64,000 bases of DNA from Massilia sp. METH4 (GTDB taxonomy: Bacteria > Pseudomonadota > Gammaproteobacteria > Burkholderiales > Burkholderiaceae_D). The notes beneath the pieces are model-generated. The model had not been told where the DNA came from. It saw only the letters and a program-made list of their open reading frames with translations, and made no database searches. The DNA lies in contig NZ_CP146614.1 of assembly GCF_037094685.1 (NCBI RefSeq), positions 3,472,001 through 3,536,000 on the forward strand. The letters run 5' to 3'. This document shows, piece after piece, positions 1 through 9,643 of the stretch; the first letter of the stretch is position 1; each line of letters opens with the position of its first letter. The translations under genes were made by a program, and so were the position numbers.

Positions 1-1257
1 CACTTCGTGGTCGGCGATCCCACGCGGCTGCGGCAGGTACTCGTAAACCTGGTGGGCAACGCATTCAAGTTCACGCAGCGCGGCCATGTCACGCTGCGCG
101 TGGAGCGCGCCGGCAGCAGCGAACGAGGCTGCGCGGTGATCCGCTTCACGGTCGAGGATACGGGCATCGGCATTCCGCCCGCCGAGCTGCCGCGGCTGTT
201 CGAGAAATTCGAGCAGGCCGACGCGACCACCACGCGGCGCTACGGCGGCACCGGCCTGGGATTGGCGATCTGCCACCAGCTGGTGGACCTGATGGGCGGC
301 GACATCAGTGCCCACAGCACGCCGGGCGAGGGCAGCGTGTTTTCGTTCACGCTGCCGCTGTGCGACGGGGTGCCGCCGCCGCTTGCGCCGCAGGTGGCGC
401 GAACGCCGCATACGCACAGGCTGAAGGTGCTGTGCGCGGAAGACTTCCCGACCAACCAGATCATCATCCGCATGATGCTGGAAGACCTGGGGCACGGCGT
501 GGACATCGTGGGCAACGGCGCACTGGCGGTGGCGGCCTGCGCGCAGACCCGCTACGACCTGATCCTGATGGATGGCCGCATGCCGGAGCTGGATGGCGCT
601 ACCGCCACCCGTGCCATCCGTGCCGGTGGCCCGCCCGGTGCACCGGTGTGCGACCGCGACCTGATGATCGTGGCGTTGACGGCCAATGTCAGCGAGGAAG
701 ACCGCAGCCGCTACCTCGCCGCCGGCATGGACGATTTCCTGACCAAGCCGATCGACGAGGGCGCGCTGCACCGCCAGCTGGCGCGTGCCATCGAGCGCCA
801 GCTGGCGCGCGGCGTGGTGCTCGACCCGATGCCGTCGGTGGTGCCGCCGCACGGCGCCGGGGCGCGGCCCAGCGTGGCGGAGCTCGATGCCATGTTCGGC
901 ATCGACACTGGCTTGCCACCATTGCCCCCGGCGCAGCCGCTGCCGGGCGCGCCCGTCGACGCGGCAGTCGCGCTGCGCCTGCGGCTGCGCGACGCCTTCG
1001 TGGCCGACCTGCCCGGCAAGCTCAATGAACTCGATGCCGCCCTGGCCGCCGCCGACGCGGATGGGGCGGGACGGCTGTTCCACGGCCTCAAGGGCAGCGC
1101 CGCCTACTTGCAGGAGATGGAGCTGCACGCGCTGTGCGCCGAACTCGAACGCGCCGCCGACCGCGCGCTGTGGCCGGCGATCCGCCACAAGCTGCCGCGG
1201 CTCCATGCGCAACTGGGACGCCTGCTCGCACCGGTGGAAAACGGCGACGGCCGTTGA
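1..1257 (+). CDS. Hybrid sensor histidine kinase, C-terminal part (HATPase-REC-HPt), cut by window start
   Basis: The frame is open from base 1, so the sensor and dimerisation domains lie upstream. About 418 residues are visible. The ATPase domain comes first, with an N-box (LVNLVGNAFKF), G1 box (DTGIGIP), F-box (FEKFEQAD) and G2 box (GGTGLGLAI). A receiver domain follows: acidic residues in CAED, phospho-acceptor Asp in LILMDGRMPELDG near visible residue 191, and Lys in DFLTKP. An HPt domain closes the protein, with His in FHGLKGSA near residue 361. This ATPase-REC-HPt order is that of tripartite (BarA/ArcB-like) phosphorelay kinases. The signal sensed is unknown. The response regulator at 1941 could be a partner, but a PEP-CTERM gene lies between them, so that link is inference. 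Confidence 0.93.
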   Translation, partial: HFVVGDPTRLRQVLVNLVGNAFKFTQRGHVTLRVERAGSSERGCAVIRFTVEDTGIGIPPAELPRLFEKFEQADATTTRRYGGTGLGLAICHQLVDLMGGDISAHSTPGEGSVFSFTLPLCDGVPPPLAPQVARTPHTHRLKVLCAEDFPTNQIIIRMMLEDLGHGVDIVGNGALAVAACAQTRYDLILMDGRMPELDGATATRAIRAGGPPGAPVCDRDLMIVALTANVSEEDRSRYLAAGMDDFLTKPIDEGALHRQLARAIERQLARGVVLDPMPSVVPPHGAGARPSVAELDAMFGIDTGLPPLPPAQPLPGAPVDAAVALRLRLRDAFVADLPGKLNELDAALAAADADGAGRLFHGLKGSAAYLQEMELHALCAELERAADRALWPAIRHKLPRLHAQLGRLLAPVENGDGR

Positions 1258-1258
1258 G

Positions 1259-1276
1259 GCGCGCGGAGCGCGCTTT
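1259..1276 (+). terminator. Possible weak terminator after hybrid kinase
   Basis: A 6-bp all-GC stem (GCGCGC, loop GGA, GCGCGC) starts one base after the kinase stop codon and is followed by TTTGT. The U-tract is short, so termination is only plausible. Confidence 0.3.
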
Positions 1277-1324
1277 GTCCCTATTGGGTTTTCGCCACAG
1301 TTGGATATTTGCCGGTCGTGGCAG

Positions 1325-1352
1325 TTGACTCCGCTTGCACGGGTGTTATGCT
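1325..1352 (+). promoter_or_regulatory. Sigma70-type promoter of PEP-CTERM gene
   Basis: TTGACT (1325-1330), a 16-nt spacer and TATGCT (1347-1352) match the -35/-10 consensus at 5/6 and 4/6 positions. Transcription would begin near 1359, leaving a leader of about 27 nt that carries the AAGGAGA ribosome site before the start at 1386. Confidence 0.6.
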
Positions 1353-1385
1353 TTTTCGACAACAACCGTGTCCAAGGAGAGATGC

Positions 1386-1895
1386 ATGATGAAAGCGTTC
1401 CTGCACAAGCTGGTCGGCGCGATTTGCCTGTCCGTCTCCAGCATCGCATCGGCCGATATCGAGATTTCGATGTGGGGCGAATTCGAGCACGAGTTGAATC
1501 CTTCCGGCATGTTCAGTTTCACGATTCTCCTTCCCGACTTCCCGACCGCCCCCATCTACGATATGCCGGTCAGTTCCCCAGGATGCACCATCTGTTTCGA
1601 GGCCACCATCGTTCCGGACGTCAGGCAGACGCCGTGGTGGTCCGATGGACGGGAGGCATTGATCGCCGTTGCCATAGCGGAAGGGGAGGGCGAATGGGTA
1701 AGGCGGCGCTTCTATTACTTCGATGAAGGCGCGCTGGGCCAGTTCGGCACCTATCGCAGTCTCGACTCCTTCGATGCCACGCTCACCATCAGCCCCGTCG
1801 GCGCGGTCCCCGAGCCGGCATCCGCGTACCTGCTGCTGGCCGGCGCAGCCGGCCTGGCGGCATGGCGCCGGCATGCGGGAAAGCGCAGCGCCTGA
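1386..1895 (+). CDS. PEP-CTERM sorting domain protein
   Basis: A secreted protein of about 169 residues and unknown function, predicted to be processed by the exosortase. It has an N-terminal signal peptide (hydrophobic stretch ending near ASA-D, residue ~21), a roughly 120-residue middle domain that I do not recognise, and the tripartite C-terminal sorting signal: VPEPASA, a hydrophobic helix (LLLAGAAGLAA) and the basic tail WRRHAGKR. Two adjacent ATG codons (1386 and 1389) lie 6 and 9 nt after an AGGAG core; either could be used. It has its own promoter. The protein should be cleaved near PEP by an exosortase such as XrtB at 25385, 23 kb away, and exported with or anchored to the EPS; that is family knowledge, not shown here. 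Confidence 0.85.
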   Translation: MMKAFLHKLVGAICLSVSSIASADIEISMWGEFEHELNPSGMFSFTILLPDFPTAPIYDMPVSSPGCTICFEATIVPDVRQTPWWSDGREALIAVAIAEGEGEWVRRRFYYFDEGALGQFGTYRSLDSFDATLTISPVGAVPEPASAYLLLAGAAGLAAWRRHAGKRSA

Positions 1896-1940
1896 GTGGT
1901 TATAATCCCAGCGCTGGCACGGGGCCAGATTGGGAGAGTG

Positions 1941-2618
1941 ATGAAAGTCTTGGTAATCGACGACGACGTGGTGTCGCGCATGATGCTGATGCACCTGATC
2001 GACAGCTGCGGCACCTACGACATCGTGGAAGCGGAAGACGGCGCCGACGCGTGGCAGCAGCTCGCCGGCGGGCTGCGGCCGGCCGCCTGTTTCTGCGACC
2101 TGCGCATGCCGCGCGTATCCGGCCTGGAACTGCTGCAAAAAGTGCGCAACGATGCCGCCCTGGCTACGTTGCCGTTCGTGCTGGTGTCCTCCGCCAACGA
2201 CCGCGAGACGGTGGAGCGCGCGACCCTTGCCGGTGCCACCGGCTACATCGTCAAGCCATTCGAGCCGGCACAGGTGCGCGCGCAACTCGATGCGCTGGCG
2301 GCGCCGCTGCAAGCCGAGGAGCCGTCGGTCACGCTGGCCCGCCTCGGCATCGATGCCCGGCGCCTGGGCGCCTACCTCGCCGGGTTCGAGACGCAAGTGC
2401 TGGCCGCCGGGCCTGAGCTGGAAGCGCTGCTCCTGCGCGGCGCACGCGACGAAGCCACGGCGCGGCTGGAACGGCTGCGCGACGGCTGCGCCACGCTTGG
2501 CCTGACCGGGGCCGCCGGCACGCTGGCCGTACCGCCGTCCGACGCGGCCGCGCTGGCGCCGATGCTGGGCGCGGTGCGCGACGCCGTGCGCCGCCAGGCC
2601 CGGCGGTTGCAGGCGTGA
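1941..2618 (+). CDS. Response regulator, receiver domain with unassigned C-terminal region
   Basis: A 225-residue protein beginning MKVLVIDDD. The receiver domain spans residues 1-125: acidic pocket D7-D9, phospho-acceptor D53 in CDLRMP, SSAND as the Thr/Ser switch region and K105 in VKPFEP. The C-terminal ~100 residues are Ala/Leu-rich and helical, without a DNA-binding or enzymatic motif I recognise. It may therefore act by protein contact, as stand-alone CheY/Spo0F-type relays do. The ATG at 1941 is preceded by GGGAGAG (1932-1938); an in-frame upstream start lacks such a site. It lies 45 nt after the PEP-CTERM gene and 684 nt after the hybrid kinase, so it could be that kinase's HPt target (inference). 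Confidence 0.88.
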   Translation: MKVLVIDDDVVSRMMLMHLIDSCGTYDIVEAEDGADAWQQLAGGLRPAACFCDLRMPRVSGLELLQKVRNDAALATLPFVLVSSANDRETVERATLAGATGYIVKPFEPAQVRAQLDALAAPLQAEEPSVTLARLGIDARRLGAYLAGFETQVLAAGPELEALLLRGARDEATARLERLRDGCATLGLTGAAGTLAVPPSDAAALAPMLGAVRDAVRRQARRLQA

Positions 2619-2679
2619 CGGTGGCGCCGGCCGTTTTGTCGCGCGCGCACGTCGATCCCGGCCGCGCCTGCGCGGCGGC

Positions 2680-2708
2680 TTGTGCGCCAGATCGTTTAAG
2701 CTTAAAGT
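2680..2708 (+). promoter_or_regulatory. Candidate promoter of the aminobenzoyl-CoA operon
   Basis: TTGTGC (2680-2685), a 17-nt spacer and TAAAGT (2703-2708) lie 35 nt before the ligase start. The -35 match is weak (3/6) and the -10 moderate (4/6). The palindrome at 2695-2706 overlaps the spacer and most of the -10, as expected for a repressed promoter. Confidence 0.4.
2695..2706. promoter_or_regulatory. 12-bp perfect palindrome, candidate MarR operator
   Basis: TTTAAGCTTAAA is a perfect inverted repeat in an AT-rich patch within otherwise GC-rich sequence, 37 nt upstream of the ligase ATG. The operon encodes its own MarR-family regulator (6678-7178). MarR proteins bind short palindromes that overlap promoters, commonly released by an aromatic acid or its CoA thioester. 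The pairing of this site with that regulator is inference from position. Confidence 0.5.
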
Positions 2709-2743
2709 AAGTGGCCAGTCCAACCATCAACCACAAGGCGATC

Positions 2744-4360
2744 ATGGACCACTCCACGCAAGGCAGCGGCAGCGCGCACGTCGATCCGTTCGCGCGGGCC
2801 CACCTGCCGCCCCCGGAACTCTGGCCCGAACTCCTGTTCGAATTGCCCGAGTTGCACTACCCGCCCAGGATCAACTGCGTTGCCGAGCTGCTGGACCGCC
2901 ATGTGGCGGCCGGGCAGGGCGGGCGCACGGCGCTGTATGACGAGCACGAGCGCTGGAGCTACGTGCAATTGCAGGAGCGCGTCGACCGCATCGCCCACGT
3001 GTTGCGCGGGCCGATGGGCCTCGTGCCGGGCAACCGCGTGCTGCTGCGCGGCACCAATACGCCGCTGATGGCCGCCGCCATCCTGGCCGTGCTGAAGGCT
3101 GGACTGGTCGCCGTGCCCACCATGCCGCTGCTGCGCACGCGCGAACTGGCGACGATCGCCGCCAAGGCGAAGGTGGATGCCGTGCTGTGCGCCGCCTCGC
3201 TGCGCGCCGACCTCGACGCCGTGCCGGACTTGCCTCAGGTGCGCTATTTCGGCACCGATGCGCCAGACGGACTCGAAGCGTTGATGGCGCAGGCGCCGGG
3301 CGCCTTCACGGCCTGCGACACGGCGGCGGACGACGTGTGCCTGATCAGCTTCACCTCCGGCACCACTGGCGTACCGAAGGGGACGATGCACTTCCACCGC
3401 GACGTGCTTGCCATCTGCGACTGCTTCCCGCGGCACACGCTGCACACCCGTCCATCGGACGTGTTCATCGGCACGCCGCCGCTGGCCTTCACATTCGGGC
3501 TCGGCGGCCTGTTGCTGTTCCCGCTGCGCGTAGGCGCCTCTTCCGTACTGCTGGAAAGGCTCACGCCGGAAACGCTGCTGGCGGCGATCGCGCGTTACCG
3601 GGCGACCGTGTGCTTCACCGCGCCCACCTCGTACCGGCAGATGGCGGCGCTGGCCGACCGGTACGACCTGTCGAGTTTGCGCGAAACCGTGTCGGCGGGG
3701 GAAGCGCTGCCGGTCGCCACGCGCGAAGCGTGGCAGCGCGCCACGGGCCTGGCCATGATCGACGGCATCGGCTCGACCGAGATGCTGCACATCTTCATCT
3801 CGGCGGCTGGCGCCGAGGTGCGGCCGGGCGCCACCGGCAAGCCGGTGCCGGGCTACCGGGCCTGCGTGCTCGACGCGCAAGGCCAGCCGGTCGGGCCGGG
3901 CGTGGTGGGCCGGCTGGCCGTCAAGGGACCGACCGGGTGCCGCTACCTGGCCGATCCGCGGCAGAAGGATTATGTGTGCAACGGCTGGAACCTCACCGGC
4001 GACGCCTATGAAACGGATGCCGACGGCTATTTTTACTACCGCTCGCGCACCGACGACATGATCGTATCCGCCGGCTACAACATCGCCGGCCCGGAAGTGG
4101 AAGACGCGCTGCTGCGCCACCCGGCCGTGGCCGAGTGCGGCGTCGTCGGCCGCGAAGACGCCGAACGTGGGCAGCTCGTGGAAGCGCACGTGGTGCTGCG
4201 GCCGGGTTACGAGGCGGGACAGGGACTGGCGGCCGAGCTGCAGGAATTCGTCAAGGGCGAGATCGCGCCGTACAAGTATCCGCGCCGCGTGGTGTTCGCC
4301 ACGTCGCTGCCGCGCACGGAAACCGGCAAGCTGCAGCGCTTCCGGCTGCGCCAGCCATGA
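2744..4360 (+). CDS. Benzoate-CoA ligase family, probable 2-aminobenzoate-CoA ligase
   Basis: An adenylate-forming enzyme of 538 residues that would activate an aromatic acid with ATP and CoA. Visible ANL motifs are the P-loop [17 protein letters not shown], the [12 protein letters not shown] region (A5), [21 protein letters not shown] (A7-A8 hinge) and a C-terminal [10 protein letters not shown] with the catalytic Lys. The partner fusion enzyme immediately downstream argues for 2-aminobenzoate (anthranilate) as substrate; salicylate or another benzoate is the alternative. The ATG at 2744 was chosen over an in-frame GTG at 2711 because a purine-rich AAGG precedes it and the GTG lies against the promoter. 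It overlaps the next gene by ATGA, so the two are translationally coupled. Confidence 0.88.
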   Translation: MDHSTQGSGSAHVDPFARAHLPPPELWPELLFELPELHYPPRINCVAELLDRHVAAGQGGRTALYDEHERWSYVQLQERVDRIAHVLRGPMGLVPGNRVLLRGTNTPLMAAAILAVLKAGLVAVPTMPLLRTRELATIAAKAKVDAVLCAASLRADLDAVPDLPQVRYFGTDAPDGLEALMAQAPGAFTACDTAADDVCLISFTSGTTGVPKGTMHFHRDVLAICDCFPRHTLHTRPSDVFIGTPPLAFTFGLGGLLLFPLRVGASSVLLERLTPETLLAAIARYRATVCFTAPTSYRQMAALADRYDLSSLRETVSAGEALPVATREAWQRATGLAMIDGIGSTEMLHIFISAAGAEVRPGATGKPVPGYRACVLDAQGQPVGPGVVGRLAVKGPTGCRYLADPRQKDYVCNGWNLTGDAYETDADGYFYYRSRTDDMIVSAGYNIAGPEVEDALLRHPAVAECGVVGREDAERGQLVEAHVVLRPGYEAGQGLAAELQEFVKGEIAPYKYPRRVVFATSLPRTETGKLQRFRLRQP

Positions 4361-6681
4361 ACGTGCTGTGCATCGGCGGCGGCCCGGCCGGCCTGTACAG
4401 CGCGCTGCTGCTGAAGAAGGCTTCGCCGGCCCACCGCATCGTGGTCGTCGAGCGCAACCGGCCCTATGACACGTTCGGCTGGGGCGTCGTGTTCTCCGAC
4501 CAGACGCTGGACAACCTGCGCGCGGCGGACGAGCCGACAGCGCGCGAGATCCTCGCCGCGTTCAACCACTGGGACGATATCGAGGTGTTTTACCGGGGCC
4601 AGCGGGTGCGCTCCGGCGGCCACGGTTTCGCCGGGATCGGCCGCAAGCGGCTGTTGAACATCCTGCAGCGGCGCTGCGAGGAACTGGGCGTGGAACTCGT
4701 GTTCGACACCGAGGTGACCGACGACCGCGAGCTGGCCGCGCGCTACGGGGCCGACCTGGTGATCGCGGCCGACGGCTTGAACAGCCGCGTGCGCAGCCGC
4801 TACGCGGAGACGTTCCTGCCACAGGTGGAGGCGCGCCAGTGCCGCTTCGTGTGGCTGGGCACGACAAAACAATTCGACGCGTTCACCTTCAATTTCCGCG
4901 AAACGGAACACGGCTGGTTCCAGGCCCATATCTACCAGTTCGAGGAAGGGACCTCAACGTTCATCGTGGAGACACCGGAGACCGTGTGGCGCGCCGCCGG
5001 CCTGGAAGACATGACGCAGCAGGAATCGATCGCGTTCTGCGAGCGGCTGTTCGCCGACCGGCTCGAAGGGCACCCGCTGATGTCGAACGCGGCCCACCTG
5101 CGCGGATCAAGCATGTGGATCCGCTTTCCGCGCATCGTGTGCGAACGGTGGGTGCACGGGAACGGCGCGGTACCGGTCGTGCTGATGGGCGACGCCGCGC
5201 ACTCGGCGCACTTCTCCATCGGTTCCGGTACTAAGCTGGCGCTGGAGGATGCCATCGCGCTGGTCCGCTGCCTCGGTGCCTCCGGCGGCTTGAATGGGGC
5301 GCTGGCCGCCTATGAGGCGGAGCGTTCCATCGAGGTGCTCAAGCTGCAAAGCGCGGCGCGCAATTCGATGGAGTGGTTCGAGAACGTGGCGCGCTACGCC
5401 GCGCTGGACGCGCCGCAGTTCGCCTATGCGATGCTGGCGCGCAGCCAGCGGCTTTCCCATGAAAACCTGCGCCTGCGCGACCGCGATTACGTCGCCGACT
5501 ACGAGCGCTGGTTCGCGCGGCGGGCCTTCGCCGAGGCCGGCCTGCCGGCGCCCGCCGACTGCGCCATTCCGCCGATGTTCACGCCCCTGAAGGTGCGCGA
5601 TCTCGTGCTGAAGAACCGCATCGTCGTGTCGCCGATGGCACAGTACAGTGCCGTGGACGGCACCGTGGGGGACTGGCACCTGCTGCACCTCGGGGCGCGG
5701 GCAGTTGGCGGCGCGGCGCTGGTGATGGCGGAGATGACATGCGTTTCCGCCGATGCGCGGATCACGCCTCACTGTCCCGGCCTGTATGCGCCGGAACACA
5801 CGCAGGCATGGCAACGCATCGTCGCCACGGTGCATGCGACCAGCGATGCGAAGATCGGCATCCAGCTGGGCCATGCCGGCGCCAAGGGCTCGACGCGCGC
5901 GATGTGGGAGGGCATCGACCAGCCGCTGGAAGAGGGTAACTGGCCGCTGCTGTCGGCCTCGCCGCAGCAATACCTGGAAGGCGTGTCGCAGGTGGCGCGC
6001 GAGGCCACGCCGGAAGACCTGCTGCGCATCGCGGCTGACTTCGTGCGCGCCACGCTGGCGGCCGACGCGGCGGGCTTCGACTGGCTCGAGCTGCACTGCG
6101 CGCACGGCTACCTGCTGTCGTCGTTCATCTCGCCGCTGACGAACCGGCGTACCGACGAGTATGGCGGCAGCCTGGAGAACCGCTGCCGTTTCCCGTTGCG
6201 CGTGTTTGCGGCAATGCGCGCCGCCTGGCCGGCGCACAAGCCGATGAGCGTGCGCATTTCCGCGCACGACTGGGTGGAGGGCGGCATCACGCCGGACGAC
6301 GCGGTGCGCATCGCGCGCCTGTTCAAGGCGGAGGGCGCCGACATGATCGACTGTTCGTCCGGCCAGGTCAGCAAGCACGAGCAGCCCGTGTACGGCCGCA
6401 TGTACCAGGCGCCGTTCGCCGACCGCGTGCGCAACGAGGCCGGCATCGCGGCCATCGCCGTCGGTTCGATCTACGAAGCCGATCATGCCAACGGCATCAT
6501 TGCCGCCGGCCGCGCCGACCTGTGCGCGGTGGGGCGGCCGCACCTGGCCAATCCGGCCTGGACGCTGGCGGAGGCGGCACGCATCGGTTACCGTGCGATG
6601 CCGTGGCCGGTACAGTACCTGGCCGGGAAGAGCCAGCTGGAACGCGAGCTGGCACGCAACCTGGCGCGGGAGCGGGCTTGA
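4357..6681 (+). CDS. FAD monooxygenase / OYE-family reductase fusion (2-aminobenzoyl-CoA monooxygenase/reductase type)
   Basis: A two-enzyme fusion of 774 residues. The N-terminal half (about 1-390) is a flavin aromatic hydroxylase: GxGxxG dinucleotide fold in [17 protein letters not shown] motif in [14 protein letters not shown] and GD motif in [14 protein letters not shown]. The C-terminal half (about 405-774) is an Old Yellow Enzyme TIM barrel: [63 protein letters not shown] and [11 protein letters not shown]. In Azoarcus evansii this fusion hydroxylates and reduces 2-aminobenzoyl-CoA to a non-aromatic enamine product. Databases often label the same architecture salicylyl-CoA 5-hydroxylase/oxidoreductase. 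The RidA gene in the operon favours the amino substrate. Confidence 0.88.
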   Translation: MNVLCIGGGPAGLYSALLLKKASPAHRIVVVERNRPYDTFGWGVVFSDQTLDNLRAADEPTAREILAAFNHWDDIEVFYRGQRVRSGGHGFAGIGRKRLLNILQRRCEELGVELVFDTEVTDDRELAARYGADLVIAADGLNSRVRSRYAETFLPQVEARQCRFVWLGTTKQFDAFTFNFRETEHGWFQAHIYQFEEGTSTFIVETPETVWRAAGLEDMTQQESIAFCERLFADRLEGHPLMSNAAHLRGSSMWIRFPRIVCERWVHGNGAVPVVLMGDAAHSAHFSIGSGTKLALEDAIALVRCLGASGGLNGALAAYEAERSIEVLKLQSAARNSMEWFENVARYAALDAPQFAYAMLARSQRLSHENLRLRDRDYVADYERWFARRAFAEAGLPAPADCAIPPMFTPLKVRDLVLKNRIVVSPMAQYSAVDGTVGDWHLLHLGARAVGGAALVMAEMTCVSADARITPHCPGLYAPEHTQAWQRIVATVHATSDAKIGIQLGHAGAKGSTRAMWEGIDQPLEEGNWPLLSASPQQYLEGVSQVAREATPEDLLRIAADFVRATLAADAAGFDWLELHCAHGYLLSSFISPLTNRRTDEYGGSLENRCRFPLRVFAAMRAAWPAHKPMSVRISAHDWVEGGITPDDAVRIARLFKAEGADMIDCSSGQVSKHEQPVYGRMYQAPFADRVRNEAGIAAIAVGSIYEADHANGIIAAGRADLCAVGRPHLANPAWTLAEAARIGYRAMPWPVQYLAGKSQLERELARNLARERA

Positions 6682-7178
6682 ACGACGGCGCCCGCCCACA
6701 GGTGCTGGACCTGGCCAGCCGCCTGACCGAGGATGATCACCAGTCGCTGAAGCTGTGGCTGCGCATGCTCTCGTGCACGGTGCGCATCGAGGACGAGATC
6801 CGCGCCCGGCTGCGCGAGCGTTTCGATGTCACGCTGCCGCGCTTCGACCTGATGGCCCAGCTGGAACGCTGTCCGGAAGGCATGCGCATGGGCGAGCTGG
6901 GCAAGCGCATGATGGTCACCGGCGGCAACGTCACCGGCATCGCCAACCAGCTCGAGCGCGAGAGGCTCGTGGTGCGCGTGCCCGACCCGCGCGACGGCCG
7001 CGCCTTCAGCGTGAAGCTCACGGCGGCCGGCCGGCGCGCGTTCGCGGCGATGGCGCGTGAGCACGAACAATGGGTGATCGAACTGCTGGGCGACATGCCC
7101 ACGGAAGACAAGGCGCGGCTGCTGGAACTGCTGTCGCGCATGAAAGGGCATCTCGAAGCCCGCAAGGAGAAACCATGA
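6678..7178 (+). CDS. MarR-family transcriptional regulator
   Basis: A 166-residue winged-helix regulator with the MarR pattern: helical N-terminus, [43 protein letters not shown] as the helix-turn-helix, and [19 protein letters not shown] as the wing with the conserved D-x-R-D. The start is placed at a TTG (6678) whose last two bases overlap the TGA of the fusion gene, with GGGAG just upstream. A GTG at 6702 is the alternative but lacks a ribosome site. It sits inside the operon it probably controls, with the palindrome at 2695-2706 as likely operator. The ligand is probably an aromatic CoA ester (inference). Confidence 0.85.
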   Translation: MNDGARPQVLDLASRLTEDDHQSLKLWLRMLSCTVRIEDEIRARLRERFDVTLPRFDLMAQLERCPEGMRMGELGKRMMVTGGNVTGIANQLERERLVVRVPDPRDGRAFSVKLTAAGRRAFAAMAREHEQWVIELLGDMPTEDKARLLELLSRMKGHLEARKEKP

Positions 7179-8029
7179 AATACCTGCAAGGGCGGCCGCA
7201 CGCGCTGCCCGGCCACCGCACGCCGCTGGCCGGTCACGCGGCGCGGCACTTCCTGTTCGCCGTCGAAGCGGGTGTGGCCACCGTCACGCTGGACCGGCCC
7301 GAGCGCAAGAACCCGCTCACGTTCGACTCGTACGCCGAATTGCGCGACCTGTTTCGCGCGCTGGCGCATGCCGACGACGTGAAGGCCATCGTGATCGCCG
7401 GGGCCGGCGGGAATTTCTGTTCGGGTGGCGACGTGCACGACATCATCGGGCCGCTGACGCAGCTGGACATGCCGGGACTGCTGGCGTTTACGCGCATGAC
7501 GGGTGACGTGGTGAAGGCGATGCGCGCCTGCCCGCAGCCGGTGATCGCGGCGGTGGACGGCGTGTGCGCCGGCGCGGGCGCGATGCTGGCGCTGGCGTCG
7601 GATATCCGCTACGGGACCGCGCGCAGCAAGACCGCCTTCCTGTTCACGCGCGTCGGCCTGGCCGGCTGCGACATGGGCGCCTGCGCGCTGCTGCCGCGCG
7701 TGATCGGCCAGGGCCGGGCCGCCGAGCTGCTGTACACGGGCCGCTCCATGTCGGGCGCGGAAGGCGAGCGCTGGGGATTCTTCAATGCCCTGCACGAACC
7801 CGAGGCGCTGGCAGGGGCCGCGCTCGGGTTGGCTCGCGGCCTGGCGGACGGCCCCACGTTCGCCCACGCCATGACAAAGAAGATGCTGCAGCAGGAATGG
7901 AACATGGGCGTGGACGAGGCGATCGAGGCGGAGGCGCAGGCGCAGGCGATCTGCATGGCGACCAACGATTTCCATCGCGCGTATCACGCCTTCGTGGCGA
8001 AGCAAAAGCCGCAATTCGAAGGAGACTGA
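7175..8029 (+). CDS. Enoyl-CoA hydratase/isomerase family protein
   Basis: A crotonase-fold protein of 284 residues. The oxyanion-hole segments are [12 protein letters not shown] and [17 protein letters not shown], and the family helix ends in the AELLYTGR region. The usual catalytic Glu segment reads [15 protein letters not shown], so the acid/base may be arranged differently from a textbook hydratase. Within the operon it would act on the ring or ring-opened CoA intermediate after the fusion enzyme. The ATG at 7175 follows AAGGAGA with ideal spacing and overlaps the marR stop (ATGA). The exact reaction (hydration, isomerisation or ring hydrolysis) cannot be told from sequence. Confidence 0.87.
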   Translation: MKYLQGRPHALPGHRTPLAGHAARHFLFAVEAGVATVTLDRPERKNPLTFDSYAELRDLFRALAHADDVKAIVIAGAGGNFCSGGDVHDIIGPLTQLDMPGLLAFTRMTGDVVKAMRACPQPVIAAVDGVCAGAGAMLALASDIRYGTARSKTAFLFTRVGLAGCDMGACALLPRVIGQGRAAELLYTGRSMSGAEGERWGFFNALHEPEALAGAALGLARGLADGPTFAHAMTKKMLQQEWNMGVDEAIEAEAQAQAICMATNDFHRAYHAFVAKQKPQFEGD

Positions 8030-8030
8030 C

Positions 8031-9197
8031 GTGGCGGACAAGGCATACCTGGACTGGCCCTTCCTCGAGCAGCGCCATCGCGACCTCGAGCACGAGCTCG
8101 ATGCCTGGGCGGCGCAGTACCTCGCCGATGCGCACGACCACGATGTCGACAACGCCTGCCGCGCGCTGGTGATGCTGCTGGGCGATGCCGGCTGGCTGCG
8201 GCACGCCGTGGGCGGCACGCAATACGGCGGTGCCGGCGACGCGCTCGATACCCGCGCGCTCTGCCTGATCCGCGAGACGCTGGCGCGGCACGAAGGCCTG
8301 GCCGATTTCGCGTTCGCCATGCAGGGGCTCGGCGCCGGCGCCATCAGCCTGTTCGGCAGCGCGGCGCAAAAAGAGGCTTACCTGCCGCGCGTGGCGCGCG
8401 GCGCGGCCATCGCGGCCTTTGCGCTCTCCGAGCCGCAGGCGGGGTCGGACGTGGCGGCGATGGCCTGCGCGGCGGTGCGTGATGGCGATCACTACGTGCT
8501 CGACGGCGAAAAGACCTGGATTTCCAACGGCGGCATCGCGGATTTCTACGTGGTGTTCGCCCGTACCGGCGAGGCGCCCGGCGCGCGCGGCATCAGCGCC
8601 TTCGTCGTCGATGCCGATGCGCCAGGACTGTCGATCGCCGAGCGGCTGCACGTGATCGCGCCGCACCCGCTGGCCCGCCTGCGCTTCGACGCTTGCCGCA
8701 TTCCGGCCGCGGCCCTGATCGGCGAGGCGGGGCAGGGCTTCAAGGTGGCGATGGCCACGCTGGACGTGTTTCGCACCTCGGTGGCCGCGGCGGCGCTCGG
8801 CTTCGCGCGACGCGCACTTGACGAGGCGCTGGAGCGTGCCACCTCGCGCGGCATGTTCGGCGGCGTGCTGGCGGACTTCCAGCTGACGCAGGCGAAGCTG
8901 GCGCAAATGGCGACCGGCATCGACGCCGCCGCGCTGCTCACTTACCGCGCGGCCTGGCTGCGCGACGCGGGATCGAAGGTGACGAAGGAGGCGGCGATGG
9001 CGAAGATGACGGCGACCGAAACGGCGCAACAGGTCATCGACGCGGCCGTGCAGATGTTCGGCGGACAGGGCGTGGCCAGCGGCGCGATGGTGGAGCGGCT
9101 GTACCGGGAAATCCGCGCGTTGCGCATCTACGAGGGGGCCACCGAAGTGCAGCAGCTGATCATCGCGCGCGAGCTGTTGCGCGCGGCAAAGGAGTAA
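8031..9197 (+). CDS. Acyl-CoA dehydrogenase
   Basis: An FAD-dependent dehydrogenase of 388 residues with the full family layout: helical N-terminus, middle beta domain with [16 protein letters not shown] and [19 protein letters not shown], and a C-terminal helical bundle ending in [18 protein letters not shown], where the Glu after Tyr is the usual catalytic base. It starts at GTG 8031, one base after the previous stop, with GAAGGAG upstream. In the aminobenzoyl-CoA pathway it would oxidise an alicyclic or ring-opened acyl-CoA intermediate, passing electrons to ETF. That substrate is inferred from the operon. Confidence 0.9.
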   Translation: MADKAYLDWPFLEQRHRDLEHELDAWAAQYLADAHDHDVDNACRALVMLLGDAGWLRHAVGGTQYGGAGDALDTRALCLIRETLARHEGLADFAFAMQGLGAGAISLFGSAAQKEAYLPRVARGAAIAAFALSEPQAGSDVAAMACAAVRDGDHYVLDGEKTWISNGGIADFYVVFARTGEAPGARGISAFVVDADAPGLSIAERLHVIAPHPLARLRFDACRIPAAALIGEAGQGFKVAMATLDVFRTSVAAAALGFARRALDEALERATSRGMFGGVLADFQLTQAKLAQMATGIDAAALLTYRAAWLRDAGSKVTKEAAMAKMTATETAQQVIDAAVQMFGGQGVASGAMVERLYREIRALRIYEGATEVQQLIIARELLRAAKE

Positions 9198-9199
9198 CG

Positions 9200-9610
9200 A
9201 TGGAAATCTTGCAGCCGCCCGGCTGGCCCCGGCCCAAGGGATACGCGAACGGTATTGCCGCGAGTGGACGCATGGTGTTCGTCAGCGGCATGGTGGGGTG
9301 GAATGCCGATGGGGTGTTCGAAAGCGACGACTTCGTGAGCCAGGCGCGCCAGGCCTTGCTCAACGCCGTGCAGGTGTTGGCCGAGGCGGGAGCGCGACCT
9401 GGGCATATCGTGCGGATGACATGGTACGTCGTCGACCGGGAGGAATACCTGGCCGCGGGCAAGCGGCTCGGGCAGGCGTATCGCGAGGTGATCGGTGAAC
9501 ACTATCCGGCCATGACGGCGGTGGCGGTGACGGCGCTGATCGAGGCGCGCGCCCGGGTCGAGATCGAGATCACCGCGGTGCTGCCGGAGGAACCCGCCGG
9601 CCGCGGCTGA
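9200..9610 (+). CDS. RidA/YjgF-family enamine/imine deaminase
   Basis: A RidA-family protein of 136 residues. Visible features are the N-terminal GYANGIAASGRMVFVSGMVGW beta-strand region, NAVQVLAEAGARPGHIVRMTWYV and the terminal EARARVEIEI segment carrying the Arg that binds the substrate carboxylate in active members. RidA proteins hydrolyse reactive enamines and imines to ketones and ammonia. The fusion enzyme of this operon should release an enamine from aminobenzoyl-CoA, so RidA would supply the deamination step. This supports the anthranilate assignment for the whole cluster. It begins three bases after the dehydrogenase stop and closes the operon. Confidence 0.88.
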   Translation: MEILQPPGWPRPKGYANGIAASGRMVFVSGMVGWNADGVFESDDFVSQARQALLNAVQVLAEAGARPGHIVRMTWYVVDREEYLAAGKRLGQAYREVIGEHYPAMTAVAVTALIEARARVEIEITAVLPEEPAGRG

Positions 9611-9630
9611 CGGGGCCGCGCGGCCGGCGG
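9594..9630. terminator. GC-rich hairpin between convergent genes
   Basis: CCGCCGGCCGCG and CGCGGCCGGCGG form a perfect 12-bp stem around a 13-nt loop, spanning the ridA-like stop codon and sitting between two convergent genes. There is no U-tract, so it is a stable 3'-end structure rather than a certain intrinsic terminator. Confidence 0.4.
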
Positions 9631-9643
9631 GCCGACCCTGGAC

